A stretch of 64,000 nucleotides of DNA from Volutella citrinella (taxonomy: Eukaryota; Ascomycota; Sordariomycetes; Hypocreales; Nectriaceae), in assembly GCA_034401135.1 (NCBI GenBank), contig JAWZSP010000003.1, positions 3,410,001-3,474,000 of the forward strand, read 5' to 3'. A program made the position numbers and the translations under genes. Numbering within the stretch: position 1 is the stretch's first letter; every line of letters starts with the position of its first letter. The notes beneath the pieces are model-generated. The model was not told the DNA's origin. It saw only the letters and a list, made by a program, of their open reading frames with translations, and did not search any database. Shown here piece after piece: positions 30,401 through 41,124 of the stretch.

Positions 30401-33400
30401 GCGACATGCCCAAATTATTTTGCTGCCGCCCTCCCCACGCCCTAGCCCGATCTCAGCAGCCCTCAGTGAGCAATTCTCGGTGCGGTTGGGCCTCGCCCTG
30501 GACAGCGATGAACCGCGGCCCCACGCAAAGCTTCCCAGGCAAGTCAGTTCTGTGACCTGTCTGGTTCGGGTCCTCTCCCTCCCCTCCGCACCGCATGGCC
30601 ACCGCATGGCGAGTCAACAACGGACCGCCGCCGACGGTCTACCACCAACAGGCGACCCACCACAATGTGACCACCACTGGCTGGCGGATGTGGTGTTGGT
30701 CGGACGCACACTCTCGCCCCAGTAACCAATCGAGTATCGCACACCGGTAGGGGTGGGCGTAATACACGAGTTTAGACGAAAGTTGGTGTTTCCTCAGCGC
30801 CCATTAACGCCGCGTCTAACACACTAGCTCCAAGTGTCTCGTATCCCAGGCCGCTCGCCGCGGCTGTGCCAGGAACCCCCGCTGTGCCCGAATCGGAGAG
30901 TACCTTCCAACACCGCTCAGCACTGTGCATGGCCCTCCCTCACCATTGGATTGGTAGCTCGCGCCTTCCCTGGACGACTCACGTTCCACGGGGGAATCGC
31001 AGGAATTGCTTCATCCTCTCGTCGTCCAAGATCCAGCTTCCGCGCCCATCAATGGCGGCTGCACGACCTTTGGCAGACCTCCCAAGCTTGCATGCCTCGA
31101 AATATCCGGCAACCCCGAGTTTGACAGATTCGCCCCTGGCATTACATCGTCACACTACCTACCTAGGCAAGGCCCTCCCGTGTATCAAACACCCGTCTGA
31201 TTACCCTACTCATCAGCGAGGGGCCCCCGCCGGCAAGGATGAAACGAATGAGAACTCCAGGTTCTCGTAATCCTCCGTTCTTTGAGGTCAGCACCAGATG
31301 CACCCACTGAGAGTACGACGTCGAGTCTTGAGGGGCGCCCAATGCTGGAACCCATGCTCGCACGCGCCCAACACCCCTGCCCGTTGCAGCATGATCAATG
31401 ATCTTTGACGGCCCTGTGGGTTCAACCGCCACCCTGTGAGTCGCCCAGGGATCGTCTTACGGGAGACGGCCACTGGGATCGCCTCCATCCCCAATTCACA
31501 CCGATCCAGCCTACTAGATCTGAATAGGATTTTGGATTGCTCCCGGTTCATTGTCAGTCTGGTGGATGAGTGGATGCCATAGTGCAGGACCCCCGGCCGA
31601 CCTGTCACATTTTACACAGTCGCAGAATTCATCCGTCGCAGCCTATCCGTGCCTTAGTAGTAGGCAGCCAGCGAAGCGCTTGTCGCTAGCTGCTTGTGTG
31701 GCCCGCCTGAGCGGCTTTACCGCCGTGCCTCGCGCCCAAACCCACCTAGTGGCCATTCATGAGATACCACTTGTCACGGCCAAAGCCGCATTCGCCATGG
31801 TGATTGGCCGCGCTTGGCTGGAAGGATGCCCGATGCTTGTGTGAAAGAATCACAGCTAAAATATGCGGCTGTCTGCCATTGTGAGTGTGATGACATTTTA
31901 GCGTGACACAGTGAAGCAGCATTCAGACAACCAACAGAACAGGCCTTTGGTGATAGCTGATGCAAATAGGATTATTGCAAGCACACCGCTGCTTTGCCTT
32001 TCTCCCTAGCGGACAATGCGATCGCAAGAGACGTGGTGTTTGGTCATCTGTGATCTACGCAGCACGAATACTATTCCTCACTTGATTTTCATGTGCGTCC
32101 GATAGTTGCAGTCTCCCCATTGACAGGGCCGGCCATGTTGCTCCTCGCCCCGTCCAGAGGCCGAGTCGGTCCGCCCCCGGAACGTCCTCATTCAACCACA
32201 GATGCGCGCCTTTGAGCCAGGGGTAGATATCAGCCATGACTTCCTACAGCGAGGAGGCAGCCTGCGTCCTTGTTCACCCTTGTTATTGTCAAAATAGATC
32301 AAGCTAATGCGGGAAGCATGCAGGATAGAAAACCTGGAGGCCCGCCCGCACCCCACGCCCGCGTGCTAGGTTTTGTCGTTTGCTCCCTGAACATGGCCGT
32401 TCTGAAGAGAAGTTGCTCAGAGCCCTTGGCAGTGGTTCCTAATCGCTTGTTTGTGTCGTCAAGTCAGCGCTTCGAGCGGTACAGCTGTCCAGCGAATTGA
32501 TTGGCAAGAATCTCCAGTCCAAGCCAGACCCAGACAGGCAACCACTGTTAAATTTCGGAGAGCCGTTCGCGTCCCTATTTTCGCTGACAGATCCGCGGAT
32601 AGAACATATGCTTGTTGGGCCCACCCCATTTCATCCCTTTTCTCACGCAAGAGGTGTGTGTAACTAGTATGCTGCAACAACTTTAACTCAAGGCGCGCAA
32701 ACTCCGGCTCACGGTAAATTTCTCGCGTGCGTTAGCAACTTGATTCCATTGCGGCGTATGGTGAGGCGACAGTTTGCTGCGCCGAAGCACAGTGATACGA
32801 GATGGCAGATCGTGGGACACGGTTCCACGCGATTGGCTGCAAGCCATACCCCGTCCAAGACCACCTTTCGAGGAGGGGATATTCTATCCGTGGAAGCGGT
32901 GGTGGTATCATGCTCCCCCATCCCTGGTGTCCTATGTGCCTGACTCTCGATCCGGGCAAGCTGGTGCGCATTTCGCTACGTGTCGCGGGGTTGGCAATAC
33001 AACAAACAGCCGACAGTGATTCGGCTGTGATATCTGTTCCATCCGAAACCCGCCCGACCCCCCTGTCAGTCTGCAAAGGGTCACAAAGTCACAATGTCAC
33101 AGTAGCCTATTCACACTTGGCGATGTGACATCTTCAAGGGGGTAAAGTGGTGATTCTCTGCAAGCTCTCTTTGCACAAGTGGAACTACTGCGTGTCCGGC
33201 CGGGAAGGGGCCGGCCATGGCATATGGCACGCTGTAGCTAATTATAAACATCATGTGCACATCAGGGACACCCAGGCACGACGTGTTTTACCTGGCAAGA
33301 AGCGGGCCCCTTCAAGCGCTCCCGCAGCCAGGGAGGAGAGGCCTGCTGTTCGCTGAGCGGCTCGCGTCCTACCCCAAGCGGGTGCCGAGGTTCTGACTTC

Positions 33401-35591
33401 TCGGATGGACCATGGGGGTTCGTTGTCGTCCTCATGAAAGGCTGGCCTGGCTACCTTCTCCACATCAATGATCTACATCGGTGTAATGGGGCTGCGGCAT
33501 CAGGAGTTTGAGAGCAAGGGCCGTCTGTTGTTGGCGGCAGTCTCGAGACTACCTCCAATGGGGTTATGTTTTACGATGCCGGCAGTGGCCAAGTGGCATC
33601 TCCGGGCTATCGAGGAACTGACAAACGACCGGCCACGAGCCCAGGTCTCACCGTGGATATCATCTCGTCGCGCCCATGACCGTCGGTGGGCAATCAGGCG
33701 ACCAATCAGCGCCCAGGTCACCCGCCGTTGCCAACCCTCATGCCTCAGCCTGCCTACTCAAAGAAAACCCAGCCATGCAAGCAGATGGTAGACGCCAGGC
33801 TCCTTGCATTTCGAAACGGCTTGTTTCCAATTTTAAATTTGGACAAGGTTTTTTTGCCCTTGGGCACGATCGTAATCCCCCTGATTTTCTCCTCGTTCGC
33901 TCCAAAAATATAACCGTGCAGGAGCAGCAACCACCATCGCTTCGTCACCTGCTGCTGTCCAATAGCAGGCATTCGTGAGTCGACTCCATCGATGTAGCCG
34001 CCCGCTAAGCGCTGGCTATCTTGGGCCACTGCCGTCCAACCACTGCCATCCAATCCACAAGACGACGACGGCTTCGACTATGACGACGAGTTCTAGAAAT
34101 CTGTCCCTGCCGCCCGTTCGTTTCCACCCGGGCGCAGAGGCGCTGCTATTTTTATGTCCCGTCATGCAGGTGATGATGAGGTGACGAGATGCAGGCCCCT
34201 GGTGCTTCTCTCCAATCTCCATCTCATACCAACCCGTTCCCGCCTCCCACGGCACCGGAACCACGGGAGGCGCTGCCTCTCCTGCAAGGGCACATGGCAG
34301 TTGGGGAACGCCATCTGCGGGCTGCGGGCTCGCCCCGTCTTGATTCGCCGAGGCCGCAAGGCTGCCTGCTCGTGCAGCGAGGCCGGGCGTCTCGCCCACG
34401 GCAACCCAATCTCACATGGCAGAATCTCCAAATCGTCGAATCCGAGATCGCGAAGGGCGCCCGCGATGTCCTCATCCGGCGTTGTGCTACTCACACGCCC
34501 CCCTCTCTGCCTCACCGAGACCTACGCGCCCTGCCCTGCCGTTGGTGATGACGCGCGCATCGTGGTGATGGCCTCCACAAGGCGTCAGTCCAGAACCAGC
34601 CTCGTCCTGCCAATCGCCGTCGACCGTTCCGGTCCCGGGACGGCGGCCTGGATACTCTGCACGGAACTTGCAGCAGCAGCAGCAGCAGCAGCAGCAAGCA
34701 GGTTCAACACACGCCGCCCTACAGGCCGGGCCCTAGTCTGCCGAGATCTTCCATCTGCACACGCCCATCCACACCCAGCACGGATCTGCGAGGATATTTT
34801 TAGGATATCGCTGCTATATTAAGCTTTGTAGCCTCAAATGCAGGGTCTCTTGAGCCCAACGTTGATCGTAATTCGTACAGCGCCGTCGGCGTTCCAATTC
34901 AAATCCCCATTCATCCGCAATTTTGCAAGTCTCCCCCGTCCGACGCCCCTGCTCAGTTTTAGACATATCAGGGATTGTCTTCAGTTCCTGATGGTGCAGG
35001 CGCCTCGCTTTCGTACCGCCCAGAGCTAGTCATGTTCCCGCTCCAAGCGCCCATGTGGTCTTGCTGCAAGCCGTTTCTCCCAACCCGATTGATATCCTCC
35101 TCCGAGGCTACTGTTTCAACGTTTCGACACGTCTCCGCAGGGTGCTTGCCGAGAACGCCTGCAGGCTCGGGCGGTTCGCATCCCACAGCTGTCTCGTCAG
35201 ACAACTTGAAACACCTTCGGCATACGCTGCCACGAGCGAAACTGTTTCACATTTCCTGATTTGTTAATAGAGTTTGCTGAAGCCCCTTTCCCTCCCAAGC
35301 CTCGTCAATACGTCCATATCCTCCCCGGCGTACCCCTACAACATGAAACGCCACGAACTGTGGAGGCCCAGTTGTGATACCAGGTCGGTGACCGAGGGCC
35401 AACTGCCGAAGAGCGAATGCCGGCGATCAAACGAACAAGGCGGGATGCCTGCTCCGTTTGCCAGAAAACTTGCTTCCCGGAGGCCATGTCATTACAGTTG
35501 ACGTTCATGTGGGGAAAGGGGCCTCGGAGTTTGACTGCTTTCGGCGACGAAGGGTTGTGGAAAGTAGATGAAAATTCAGCCGCGGCATTCC
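27491..35591. other. Eight-kilobase stretch without a recognisable gene
   Basis: I find no conserved protein, coherent exon chain, tRNA, rRNA or transposase here. Frames up to 278 codons (for example 27919-28755 plus, 34154-34822 plus) have unbiased composition and no motif. GC content is similar to the flanks, so this is not an AT-rich RIP-degraded block. It carries CTAGTAGTA-type elements (28262, 29833-29852, 31654), a CAG microsatellite at 34671 and GGTACC-like elements near 29308. A long noncoding transcript, an extended regulatory region or orphan multi-exon genes are all possible. Confidence 0.5.
34671..34694 (+). repeat. (CAG)8 microsatellite
   Basis: Eight perfect CAG triplets followed by CAA. 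It lies in DNA with no supported gene, so it is probably noncoding. Confidence 0.9.
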
Positions 35592-37451
35592 CTACTTCTT
35601 TTGGCGTTTGGGAGACTTGTCGCTCACGCCACTCATGACGCTGGCGCTGCGTTTGTGCGATGCGCTGCTGCTCCCAGGCCGGGCGCTCTTGTCATCCGGC
35701 TCCACATTGTCCTCGCCGGGCTTGGCCGCGTCCTCTCCATCGGCCGTAGGGGCCGCCGCGGTCTCTTCCGTGGCCTTCTCGTCCTCGGGCGGAGGCTTAG
35801 AGGCCGCCGAGCCATCCTCTCCATCCGGCTTGGACGACTCGTTGGCTGCCTCCTGGGGAATAGTAGCAGTATCAGGCTCATCTGCCTTCTTCTCCTCTGT
35901 TGGTTTTACATCAGACTCTGCGGCGGGCGCAAGAGCCTTTTCCCGCTCGGCCTTCTTTGCCTGCTCTATTTTTATCTCTGCGTCTAGCTTGTCTGAAACC
36001 TTGCGAGCGTCCAGCAAGCTGTTCACGGCGCCAAGCAGCTGCTCGTACTGGTGAGTCGTTGCCGCAGTCGCCATCGCCAACTTATTAGGCACATCGAGCT
36101 CGTTGAGCGCGTTTGTAATGCGCAGCTGCTGCTGATTCGACTTGTGAGAGAACAGTTTGTTGATCCTTTCTGTCCGGAAGTTAGGCCCAGAGCCCAGGCG
36201 TTCGTGGTGGGTGACGCCGTAGAGGGGCTCTTCCTGGCTGGTGAGCTTGCGTCTTTCTGGTTGCTGCTGCTGTTGTCCCTTCTTTCCTGGCGGCGCTGTG
36301 GGTGTTGGAGCGGCTGTGGAGTCCCGATGTCCCGTGGAAGCAGCAGTGCTCTCGCGCCGACCTGATTCTTGGGCAGGTGTCTGGGTAGGAGGAGCAGCAG
36401 TGGAGGGGCTCTGGCCATCGGCCCCCATGATCGACTTCCGCTTCTTAGTCTTGTCGGCAGTCATGAGGTTCTGTAGCAAATTCTGTAGACCCGCAGACGA
36501 CTTGAAAGCGCTGATATCGGTATCCGCTCGAGGGTAGTCTAGTCGGTTGTAAAGTTCGCGGCGCTCATCGTTGAAGCGCTCGCTGCGCGCCAGGATGCGC
36601 TTGATCTCAAGCAGAAGCGACTCCTCTTCGCGGGCTTCTTCGCGCGACCTGGTGAGGGCATTGAGAGCAAACTCTTTTCGTAGCCTTTCTTGCTGGGGAT
36701 TGAAGTTTGACATCAATTCATGCAGGGCATGCTCGGGTTGTGTCATGTATTGGACAGGTTTCTGCGCCGCCATCATTTTGGATGCGACTTCGTAGTATCG
36801 CGCCTTCAGGTCTTCCAACGATCGGGCCCGAGTCGCAGGAACGACAGCCTTACTTTCATCGCCGTCGGCATCGGCCTCGCCGTTAGTTGCGGGAGGATTC
36901 CAAGCATAGCGGTCCCAGATCAGTGGCCACCGCAGATCAAAGTCGCGGGCAAGCTGAAGGAGATAGTCCGTCTCCTCCTTGGTCCAGTCGCTGTTCTGGA
37001 GGACTTGCTGATACTGGCCGTCACTGTATTGCGGTACTGATACGTGAACGTTGTATTTTGCAAAAGCAGAGTCTTCCAACTCGTCCGTCGAGGATTTTGT
37101 TCCCTCAGGTCCGGGATTGGCGGCACCATCGTCATCGGTACCAGCAGTTCCCTCGGGTTTGTCTCCCTTTCGTCTCCAATGGCGAAGAAGGAGCGTAGAG
37201 TCGTCTCGGGCAGAGTTCCGAAATTGCCGTAACTCCCAGCGCGCAGCAGGTTTTCGGTTCGCGAATCGTCGTTTCTTGAAATGGGACACCTCCGGGACGA
37301 TCGCAATCGGGTTGTCGCCGCCCAGATTATGCACCTCTCGCGCAAGACCCTTCAGGTTCGGCCTCGGTGCCGCAAGCTTCTGCTTCTTAGCCGGGCGAGC
37401 GCCAGCAGCGCCATCATTCAGGTTGAGGACGTCCCTGACGTCGGAAGTCAT
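35592..37451 (-). CDS. SWC4: SWR1/NuA4 complex subunit Swc4 (DMAP1 family)
   Basis: Shared subunit of the SWR1 chromatin remodeller (H2A.Z deposition) and the NuA4 histone acetyltransferase. Single exon, 619 aa, ATG at 37451. The N-terminus MTSDVRDVLNLN is the typical Swc4/DMAP1 start, followed by a basic PAKKQKL patch. The SANT/Myb-like domain is at about 125-215: YNVHVSVPQYSDGQYQQVL, then DWTKEETDYLLQLARDFDLRWPLIWDRY. Next come RSLEDLKARYYEVASKMM and a helical region with LTRSREEAREEESLLLEIKRIL. Near 420, YGVTHHERLGSGPNFRTERINKLF is the conserved DMAP1-like motif. The last 130 residues are acidic, Ala/Glu-rich and end in a basic KSPKRQKK nuclear signal. It is divergent from the p24 gene. 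Confidence 0.95.
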   Translation of the reverse strand: MTSDVRDVLNLNDGAAGARPAKKQKLAAPRPNLKGLAREVHNLGGDNPIAIVPEVSHFKKRRFANRKPAARWELRQFRNSARDDSTLLLRHWRRKGDKPEGTAGTDDDGAANPGPEGTKSSTDELEDSAFAKYNVHVSVPQYSDGQYQQVLQNSDWTKEETDYLLQLARDFDLRWPLIWDRYAWNPPATNGEADADGDESKAVVPATRARSLEDLKARYYEVASKMMAAQKPVQYMTQPEHALHELMSNFNPQQERLRKEFALNALTRSREEAREEESLLLEIKRILARSERFNDERRELYNRLDYPRADTDISAFKSSAGLQNLLQNLMTADKTKKRKSIMGADGQSPSTAAPPTQTPAQESGRRESTAASTGHRDSTAAPTPTAPPGKKGQQQQQPERRKLTSQEEPLYGVTHHERLGSGPNFRTERINKLFSHKSNQQQLRITNALNELDVPNKLAMATAATTHQYEQLLGAVNSLLDARKVSDKLDAEIKIEQAKKAEREKALAPAAESDVKPTEEKKADEPDTATIPQEAANESSKPDGEDGSAASKPPPEDEKATEETAAAPTADGEDAAKPGEDNVEPDDKSARPGSSSASHKRSASVMSGVSDKSPKRQKK

Positions 37452-37897
37452 GGTGATAAACGGTCGTCGTTGTTGGGTCTAGGCCAAGGGTTGCATCGCC
37501 AAAAATCATCGGACCAGGTCTGGAACCAGTTCAAGAAACCTATTCGGCGTGATTAGGCCAGATAATTGCTGTTATGCGCCCGTCCGAGCGTGGTTTGAAC
37601 TTTGGCGACGCGAAAAATTGGTTTCATTCTGAGGCTCTACGCGACGTTCCCAGATGCGAGCGTTATCACCACGTGACCCCACCCCCTTAGATCTGGGGGG
37701 GCCGCTTTTCGAACGTGGCAGCTTCGAGCCGCCCCAGAGCTGGCGAATTCCACCACCTCGCACGCACACGACCCCTTCGACGGCCACCATTCTCCCCAGA
37801 AGCCCCTAGCTCGGCACAAACGAGAAGCGCAATTGCACCGGGCACAGTCGCGCCGTTTTAATCTTTCAGCGATCCGCCAATTACCCAAACTTTCAAA
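37452..37897. promoter_or_regulatory. Divergent promoter of SWC4 and the p24 gene
   Basis: 446 bases between the two start codons, holding both promoters and leaders. A GGGGGG tract occurs at about 37695. No specific factor site stands out. Confidence 0.5.
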
Positions 37898-38706
37898 ATG
37901 AGGTCCCTCCTCCCTATCCTGGCTCTTGGCTCCGTCGCCAACGCGCTTCACTTCTTCATCGACGGCGCCACCCCCAAGTGCTTCTTCGAAGAGCTTCCAA
38001 AGGACACCCTTGTTGTTGGACACTATACTGCCGAGGAATGGGACGAGCGATCCAACTCCTGGTCCAAGCACGACGGCCTCAACATCTTCATCTCTGTCGA
38101 CGTAAGTTGCGAGCAATCCGTTCTTGGGGTCTGTCTACACAAGGGGTTGGCTAACATCATCATCAGGAAATCTTCGACAACGATGACCGTGTTGTCTCCC
38201 AGCGAGGTTCCTCGTCCGGCCGTTTCACCTTCTCCTCCGCTGAGGCTGGCGACCACAAGATCTGCTTTACTCCCTCGTCCAACTCCCACAGCAGCAACTG
38301 GCTTTCGACTAAGAACCCCAACGGCGGCATCAAGCTGATACTCGACCTCGTCATCGGAGAGACCAATGAGATCGAGAGCAGCGACAAGGGCAAGATCCAG
38401 GATCTCACCACCCGCATCAAGGATCTCAATGCTAGGTTGAACGACATTCGAAGGGAGCAGGTCTTCCAGCGAGTACGTGCAGCCCCCTAACGTCAAGCAA
38501 TATCTACAGGTGCTCACCACCTCACCCGGAACAATCTGCTAACTTCACACCTACAGGAACGTGAGGCCGAGTTCCGAGATCAGTCCGAGTCGACCAATGG
38601 CCGTGTCATCCGCTGGATCATCATCCAAATGGTTGTCTTGGGTGTCACTTGCACCTGGCAGCTCTCCCACCTTCGATCCTTCTTCATCAAGCAGAAGTTG
38701 ACCTAG
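37898..38706 (+). CDS. p24 family cargo receptor (Erp1/TMED4/9-like)
   Basis: Type I membrane protein of COPII/COPI vesicles cycling between ER and Golgi. Three exons: 37898-38101, 38167-38472 and 38557-38706, 219 aa, all junctions with GTAAGT or GTACGT donors and CAG acceptors. A signal peptide covers residues 1-16 ([16 protein letters not shown]). The luminal GOLD domain has the two conserved cysteines (TPKCFFEEL and HKICFTPSS). A coiled coil follows ([20 protein letters not shown]). The membrane segment ([20 protein letters not shown]) precedes a short cytosolic tail [10 protein letters not shown], with the FF COPII signal and a KxKxx COPI retrieval signal. Sequence places it nearer the alpha (Erp1/5/6) group; the exact paralogue is not certain. 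Confidence 0.93.
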
Positions 38707-39652
38707 AGTGGACCTTTGCTTGGGATGGATAGTAAAAAAAAGTATCGTAATGGAGCATTTGACTCAGATATATACGTAGTTGAATGGACATGAAGCGGGT
38801 AGAGCGACAAGGGCGAGGGAGCCTTTCATGGGGTCTACAGACCATTCGTGTAATTATACATACATTTACTTGATGAATTGGAACGGGACAATTAGAGTAT
38901 TGGCAACGCCTTTTTTCTTAGTCCATTACAAATTGTACCCATAAAAGAAAACTCCCGCCATTGTTCTATCTCATCTTGCAGACAAATCAAACTCTTCTTG
39001 TTCTTCTTCTTCCTCCCACACCTCACCCATCATCGTACCTGTTGGCACAAACCCCCGCTATCCTTGGCCACACCGCTCCCTCATTTCACTACCACTAGGC
39101 CGTAACAACTTTCGTCGCAGACAGGGGCACAAGAGATAATATTAAAAAAGACCGCTGGACGAGGCGAATGAAAGAAACACCGAACCGGACCCAATGCTGC
39201 CCTAGTCGATATCCTTGCGCCGTGCTGCGCTGAAAGATTAATCGTGTTTTAGTATGGTTTCATAATGAAATGCTGGACGTTAAAAGGAAGACCATGCCCG
39301 ACTCCAGAACCAGTCCATATACAACTATTTTTCCCTTGTAGAAGGGGGCGCACACGACAACAATCCTCTTTTGTGAATAAGAAGTGCCTTGCACGCGAGC
39401 CTGGGGCATTCTCAATATCCGGAAAGGTTGCCAGCCGGTTGAATCAAAATGCTGCTCGAGCGCGTCGAGATTGAGCACGTAGGGAAAGACTGGACCATCT
39501 CCAAGTACATCTCCAGAACTGATGGCCGATGTCAGACCTTGGCTGTTCACGACGGTGGCGCCAGTCGAATAGAGTGGACAACACGCGAGCGCTGGCACAC
39601 ACGATCCATGCGATTGGCATGAGAAACGTTGCCTGAGTCGTCAAGAAGGCAT
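38707..39652. other. Convergent 3' spacer between the p24 gene and casein kinase I
   Basis: About 950 bases between opposing stop codons, AT-rich in the first half. An A9-like run follows the p24 stop (about 38732). No gene was recognised; both 3' untranslated regions are expected here. Confidence 0.5.
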
Positions 39653-41124
39653 CTAACCACAGCAAAGAGTCTTCATCAACTTCTGGAAGCCGGTTGGCTC
39701 CTGTTCAGCAGGTCGACCGTTAGGCTGGACCGGCTGAGTCGTCGGGCCCTGTTGGGAGGGTCTCGGCTGGGGCAGATTCTGCGCACTGTTCTGGAACTGG
39801 GCTTGTGTCGAGCCAGTTGGCGTGGCCATGTCGCGGAGACCCCCAGCTCCGCTCTGGCGCTGCGCCGACAATGCGCCTGGGGCGTTTGGCCGATCTCTCT
39901 GCTTCCCCATCTGCTGCTTGATCGGAGATGGAGGAGGGGGTTGCGCGGCGTTTAAACGGCCGAGAGTAAGGTTTTGTGCTGCTTGGTGAGAGGTGGTATT
40001 CCCCTGTCGATGGCCGCTGTGCAGCTCCATCTGAGATGGGCCCGGTCGGACGTTGGGGTTGTGAAGATACGCGTTGTGGTTCTTCATCGAGTCCCACCCC
40101 TTTCCCGGATCCTTCGAGATCTTCATCCAGTCATACTCGCCATCTTCAACCTCGCCAGTATTCTTGAGGGCCTGGGTGAAGAGCTCTCGGAGATAGTCGT
40201 AGTCAGGCGTGTCCTCGAAGCCAAGGTTGCGGACATAGGTCAGATATTTGTTGAACTCCTCGGGGAATCCCTCGCAAAGGTCCTTGATAGCAGTAGTCTG
40301 CTTCTTTTCACCAATCTTCTCGTACTTCTGTTTGTTGGTGGCAGCCTTCAAGCCTTGCCACGGAAGTCCACCTCGAAGGAAATAGAGAAAGACGTGGCCG
40401 AGGGCTTCAAGATCATCTCGTCGAGATTGCTCGCGTCCGAGATGGGTGTTGATACTCATGTAACGAGCAGTTCCAGAAAGGGACTTTCGCTCACGGTAGG
40501 GAATGTGCTGCTTCGACTTGGGATCGCGATACTGCTTGGCCATACCGAAATCGACCACATGGATGACGCTGGAGGCCTTTGTTCCAGGTCGGCCAATGAG
40601 GAAGTTGTCGGGCTTGATATCTCGGTAGATCAGGTTCTTCTCGTGGATGGTCTGGACCCTAGAAAGCATCTGTTTGGCAACCATCACTACGGTCTTGATC
40701 GAGAACCTGCGTCCACAGTGATCAAAAAGATCCTCGAGAGAAGGACCTAGGAGATCAATGACTAGGATGTTGTGAAGCCCTTCTTGTCCGAAGTAGTAGA
40801 CATTGGGAATGCCAGCTACGAGGATGATCAGTCTCGTCATCTAGTATGGGGGTGGCAGCGTCACTCACGGCAGCCAACAAGAATCTTGTAGGTTCGGTAT
40901 TCATCGCGGAGCTGAGGAGCGTCGCTCTTTCGGGGTTCCTGAGGAATAGATTAGATCATGTTGTGGATGAACGAAAAATCGGCTTCAAGTCTTACGAATT
41001 TGATGGCAACCTGCTGGTTGTTCAACAGATTGGTACCCTCGAAAATGACACCGAAAGAGCCCTCTCCGATCTTCTTGCCGACTCGGTAGTGAACACCGAC
41101 GACATTAGAAGATGAAGAAGCCAT
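39653..41124 (-). CDS. Casein kinase I, membrane-anchored Yck1/2 type
   Basis: Ser/Thr kinase of the plasma-membrane CK1 branch, acting in sugar signalling, endocytosis and morphogenesis in fungi. Three exons: 40996-41124, 40869-40938 and 39653-40815, 453 aa; introns GTAAGA/CCTCAG (57 nt) and GTGAGT/CGTAG (53 nt). The sequence shows the glycine loop [11 protein letters not shown] (about 18-28), Lys42 in VAIKF, the catalytic loop [23 protein letters not shown], and the CK1-specific [17 protein letters not shown]. The C-terminal ~150 residues are Gln/Pro-rich. The end is KLMKTLCCG; the Cys-Cys pair is the usual palmitoylation site of this branch, here followed by one Gly. This separates it from the nuclear Hrr25/CK1-delta type. 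Its upstream region is very long (about 4.4 kb). Confidence 0.95.

Noticed and set aside
34154..34822. 222-codon open frame containing a poly-Ala stretch from the CAG repeat
   Set aside because: No recognisable protein outside the repeat; frames on the other strand are as long.
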